Below, in pieces: positions 5,447 to 7,259 of a stretch of DNA of 7,259 bases. Numbering within the stretch: position 1 is the first letter of the stretch; every line of letters begins with the position of its first letter. The notes under the pieces are model-generated. The model made no database searches. It worked only from the letters and a program-made list of their open reading frames with translations, and was not told where the DNA came from. The translations under genes and the position numbers were made by a program. Source of the DNA: JAUXIQ01 sp030620925 [NCBI: Nitrospinota bacterium] (GTDB lineage Bacteria > JAUXIQ01); contig JAUXIQ010000091.1 of assembly GCA_030620925.1 (NCBI GenBank), positions 1-7,259 on the forward strand, given 5' to 3'.

Positions 5447-5998
5447 TTAGCCAAGTCGGCGTGTGTTCAATCGACGCCGCACGAATGGCACCCAGGAAGC
5501 TCGCGCCAGTACAACAACTATAATGGTCATGAGACCAGCGTTGACCGTCATCAAAGGCAATGGATCGATAGGGTGAAGATGGAAAGCCGGTGGAGTGTAA
5601 TGGATCTCGGGCTGCCAACCTACCGTATTTGATGCGAACACGAAGGTCCGCCCCAACGCAGACAAGGTCAGCAGCATCGCCAGCTTCTCTTGTACCCAAG
5701 CGCCAATTCTTTCAGACCGCTCATGAGGAGTTCCAAGCCGGCGGGCAAGTGCCGCAAAGACCTGATCCCCTTTGTAGATGAGAAATCCGAAAAGGAGAAA
5801 GAATGGCACGGCGAAGAAAAGTCGCGCTACCTCAGAGTATCGGCTTGGTGACGTAAGCCCAGGTGTGAACAGGGTGATAATTATGACCGGAACGCCAACC
5901 CCAATATAAACCGCCGCGGCTTGTCGGTATCTTGCCGCTCCCTGGTTCTTTCGGACCGGGTTCAACTCTTCCGCACCGCCCGTTATTTTCCTGCTCAT
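5447..5998 (-). CDS. unrecognised multi-pass membrane protein
   Basis: A minus-strand frame of about 183 residues with a coherent membrane-protein pattern. A polar, basic N-terminus (RKNQGAARYRQ) is followed by four likely membrane segments at about 29-46, 58-76, 105-124 and 149-167. A basic loop with RR and HERSER sits around 86-98, and the C-terminus is arginine-rich. A stretch containing HYTPPAFHLHPIDPLP (about 133-148) lies between the third and fourth segments. ATG 5998 is preferred; a GTG at 6001 is adjacent. The ribosome site (GTGAG, 6 bp upstream) is weak. The frame is closed upstream by a TGA, so it is not truncated by a later start. I do not recognise the family and give no function. 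The clean hydrophobic periodicity argues that it is a real gene, although it is an orphan with no evident partner. Confidence 0.6.
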   Translation of the reverse strand: MSRKITGGAEELNPVRKNQGAARYRQAAAVYIGVGVPVIIITLFTPGLTSPSRYSEVARLFFAVPFFLLFGFLIYKGDQVFAALARRLGTPHERSERIGAWVQEKLAMLLTLSALGRTFVFASNTVGWQPEIHYTPPAFHLHPIDPLPLMTVNAGLMTIIVVVLARASWVPFVRRRLNTRRLG

Positions 5999-6011
5999 CA
6001 CAAACTCACAT

Positions 6012-6051
6012 GTTGATCAACCGGTTAATGTCTATGCAGAGGAATACTATA
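6012..6051 (-). promoter_or_regulatory. palindromes and possible -10 box upstream of the minus-strand membrane gene
   Basis: GTTGATCAAC (6012-6021) and AACCGGTT (6019-6026) are overlapping perfect palindromes just upstream of the membrane protein start. Further out, TATAGT read on the minus strand (6046-6051) matches the -10 consensus at five of six positions, but I could not find a good -35 box at proper spacing. Together they suggest a promoter with a possible operator between it and the gene; weak evidence. Confidence 0.25.
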
Positions 6052-6421
6052 TCGAGCCACATGATGAAAAGAACATTTTTGCCCTGCAAATCCTCCTTGG
6101 TTACCCGCGGGAAAGCACATGGCGGGATATGCGGGCCTATGGAAAATTATGATAGCAGATGGAAACCTTTAGTGGGAAAGGCATTCATACTGGTTGCTGC
6201 CTTGGCAAGATATTGAAACTTTTTGCCTGAGCCAGTGATATACCATATCTTGTGCCTGCCCCTGATGAGCCAAAAAAAGGATACCTCCCTTGATCCTTCC
6301 CCTAAAATAATCTTGTTAACATCATAACCAGATTTTGCTATGGTAGTCGTAGAATTCATCTGCGATTAACTCCCAAGACAGAATAGAGTGCATCCGCACC
6401 AGTTCTGGAGGGTCGTCATAG
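6052..6421. other. gene-poor region between the divergent membrane-protein and cyclase genes
   Basis: I see no supported gene here. The longest candidate is a 70-codon minus-strand frame (6147-6359) with a modest ribosome-like GGGAG upstream, but it shows no recognisable motif or domain. The plus strand near the right end carries the ribosome site GGAGGG (6407-6412) of the cyclase gene. Promoters for the divergent genes should lie here, but only weak boxes were found, for example TTGTTA at 6313-6318. Confidence 0.4.
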
Positions 6422-7259
6422 ATGAAATGCCCACAATGCCATTCAGATTATAGAGAAGGAGCCAAGTTCTGCAAAGAATGCGGAACTAAATTGAAGTTAG
6501 CTTGTTCATCATGCGGAAGCGAGATTTCCCCTGACAGCAAGTTTTGTGAGGAATGTGGGCATAATTTAGCTAAGCCCGCGGAAACCACTCCGGTCGATTA
6601 CGACCGCCCAGAATCCTACACCCCAAAATTCCTGGCCGACAAGATACTCACCACCCGAAGCTCCATCGAAGGAGAGCGGAAGCTGGTGACGGTACTCTTC
6701 GCCGACGTCGCCGATTTCACTTCCCTTTCGGAGAAGCTGGACCCCGAAGAGGTCCATCAGATAATGGACGGCTGCTTCAAAATCCTGATGGACGAAATCC
6801 ACAAGTACGAGGGGACCGTCAACCAGTTCACCGGCGACGGGATCATGGCCCTTTTCGGCGCTCCGCTGGCTCACGAGGACCACGCCCAACGGGCCTGTCA
6901 TGCGGCGCTGACCATTCAGAGAACGATGGAGGAGTACGGCGAGAAGATAAAGGCGGAGCACGAGGCGGAGTTCAGGATGCGCATAGGTCTTAACTCCGGG
7001 CCGGTTATAGTCGGCTCCATCGGCGACGATTTGAGGATGGACTATACAGCCGTGGGGGATACCACCAACACCGCGTCACGAATGGAGAGCATGGCCGGGC
7101 CGGGAAGCGTCCTTTTATCTCAGAGCACGCACAGGATAGTCCGGGATTTCTTTGAATTTGAGGACAAGGGGGCGGTTGAGGTCAAAGGAAAAGAAGAGCC
7201 GCTGGAAGCATACGAGCTGTTAAGGGCCAGCGAAGTGGAGACCAGGCTCGACGCCTCCG
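6422..7259 (+). CDS. double zinc-ribbon class III adenylate/guanylate cyclase, N-terminal part, 3' end outside window
   Basis: The frame starts at ATG 6422, 9 bp after GGAGGG (6407-6412), and is still open at the window end (279 codons). Residues 1-50 form two four-cysteine zinc ribbons: Cys3, 6, 17, 20 and Cys28, 31, 42, 45. A linker leads to a class III nucleotide cyclase catalytic domain at about 86-266. The metal-binding aspartates are Asp95 (in FADVADFTSL) and Asp139 (in FTGDGIMALFG), and the transition-state residues are Asn217 and Arg221 (in DTTNTASRME). All are present, so the domain should be active, converting ATP (or GTP) to the cyclic nucleotide. Gln135 and Thr210 sit near the base-recognition positions, so ATP versus GTP preference is not settled by sequence. 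Relatives with this layout commonly carry an AAA-type ATPase and TPR repeats further on, which would lie outside. The ribbon-coding bases look AT-richer than the catalytic part. Confidence 0.9.
   Translation, partial: MKCPQCHSDYREGAKFCKECGTKLKLACSSCGSEISPDSKFCEECGHNLAKPAETTPVDYDRPESYTPKFLADKILTTRSSIEGERKLVTVLFADVADFTSLSEKLDPEEVHQIMDGCFKILMDEIHKYEGTVNQFTGDGIMALFGAPLAHEDHAQRACHAALTIQRTMEEYGEKIKAEHEAEFRMRIGLNSGPVIVGSIGDDLRMDYTAVGDTTNTASRMESMAGPGSVLLSQSTHRIVRDFFEFEDKGAVEVKGKEEPLEAYELLRASEVETRLDAS

Noticed and set aside
5307-5699. 130-codon minus-strand frame overlapping the membrane protein gene
   Set aside because: It overlaps the 5447-5998 frame on the same strand and lacks its coherent hydrophobic pattern, so only one can be real and the membrane protein is preferred.
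6147-6359. 70-codon minus-strand small frame with a GGGAG-like ribosome site
   Set aside because: The spacing is long, there are no motifs and no conserved context; chance cannot be excluded, so it is only mentioned within the intergenic description.

Overview
The window looks like bacterial chromosome of moderate GC (roughly the mid-50s percent by eye in the metabolic genes), with frequent ATA isoleucine codons and good Shine-Dalgarno sites. Gene content (long-form PurC, split 'archaeal-type' B12-dependent acyl-CoA mutase, citryl-CoA-lyase-like protein, DUF502 protein, zinc-ribbon class III cyclase) fits an anaerobic or sediment lineage such as Chloroflexota (Dehalococcoidia-like) or Desulfobacterota. 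No rRNA or other phylogenetic marker is present, so this placement is only a guess. No rRNA, tRNA, CRISPR array, insertion sequence or phage gene was seen.

Layout. Bases 1-567 hold the C-terminal part of a SAICAR synthase (purC). After about 170 bp of regulatory-looking DNA with two small palindromes, bases 740-2862 encode the two subunits of a cobalamin-dependent acyl-CoA mutase, 20 bp apart. Directly behind them (2867-2995) is an isolated C-terminal scrap of a thiolase whose catalytic body is missing. Bases 3089-3889 encode a citrate-synthase-fold, citryl-CoA-lyase-like protein that is clearly AT-richer than the mutase genes. Bases 3890-4605 are a gene-poor stretch with a minus-strand terminator-like hairpin, an 11-bp inverted repeat, a small frameshifted coiled-coil reading frame and a good sigma-70-type promoter. 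That promoter faces a DUF502 membrane protein (4606-5298). A minus-strand orphan membrane protein (5447-5998) converges on it. The window ends inside a double-zinc-ribbon class III adenylate/guanylate cyclase (6422 to the end).

How the genes work together. The centre is a CoA-ester carbon-skeleton locus: mutase, thiolase remnant and a C-C lyase or synthase. The large subunit keeps the family framework and the catalytic histidine. It lacks both residues that define methylmalonyl-CoA mutase (Tyr89 becomes Leu85, Arg207 becomes Asn205), and two loops expected near the substrate pocket are rewritten. It is therefore probably not a methylmalonyl-CoA mutase but a mutase of unassigned specificity. 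The neighbouring citrate-synthase-like protein also lacks two of the usual catalytic histidines. The substrate cannot be determined from sequence alone. This locus is the best candidate for undescribed biology here.
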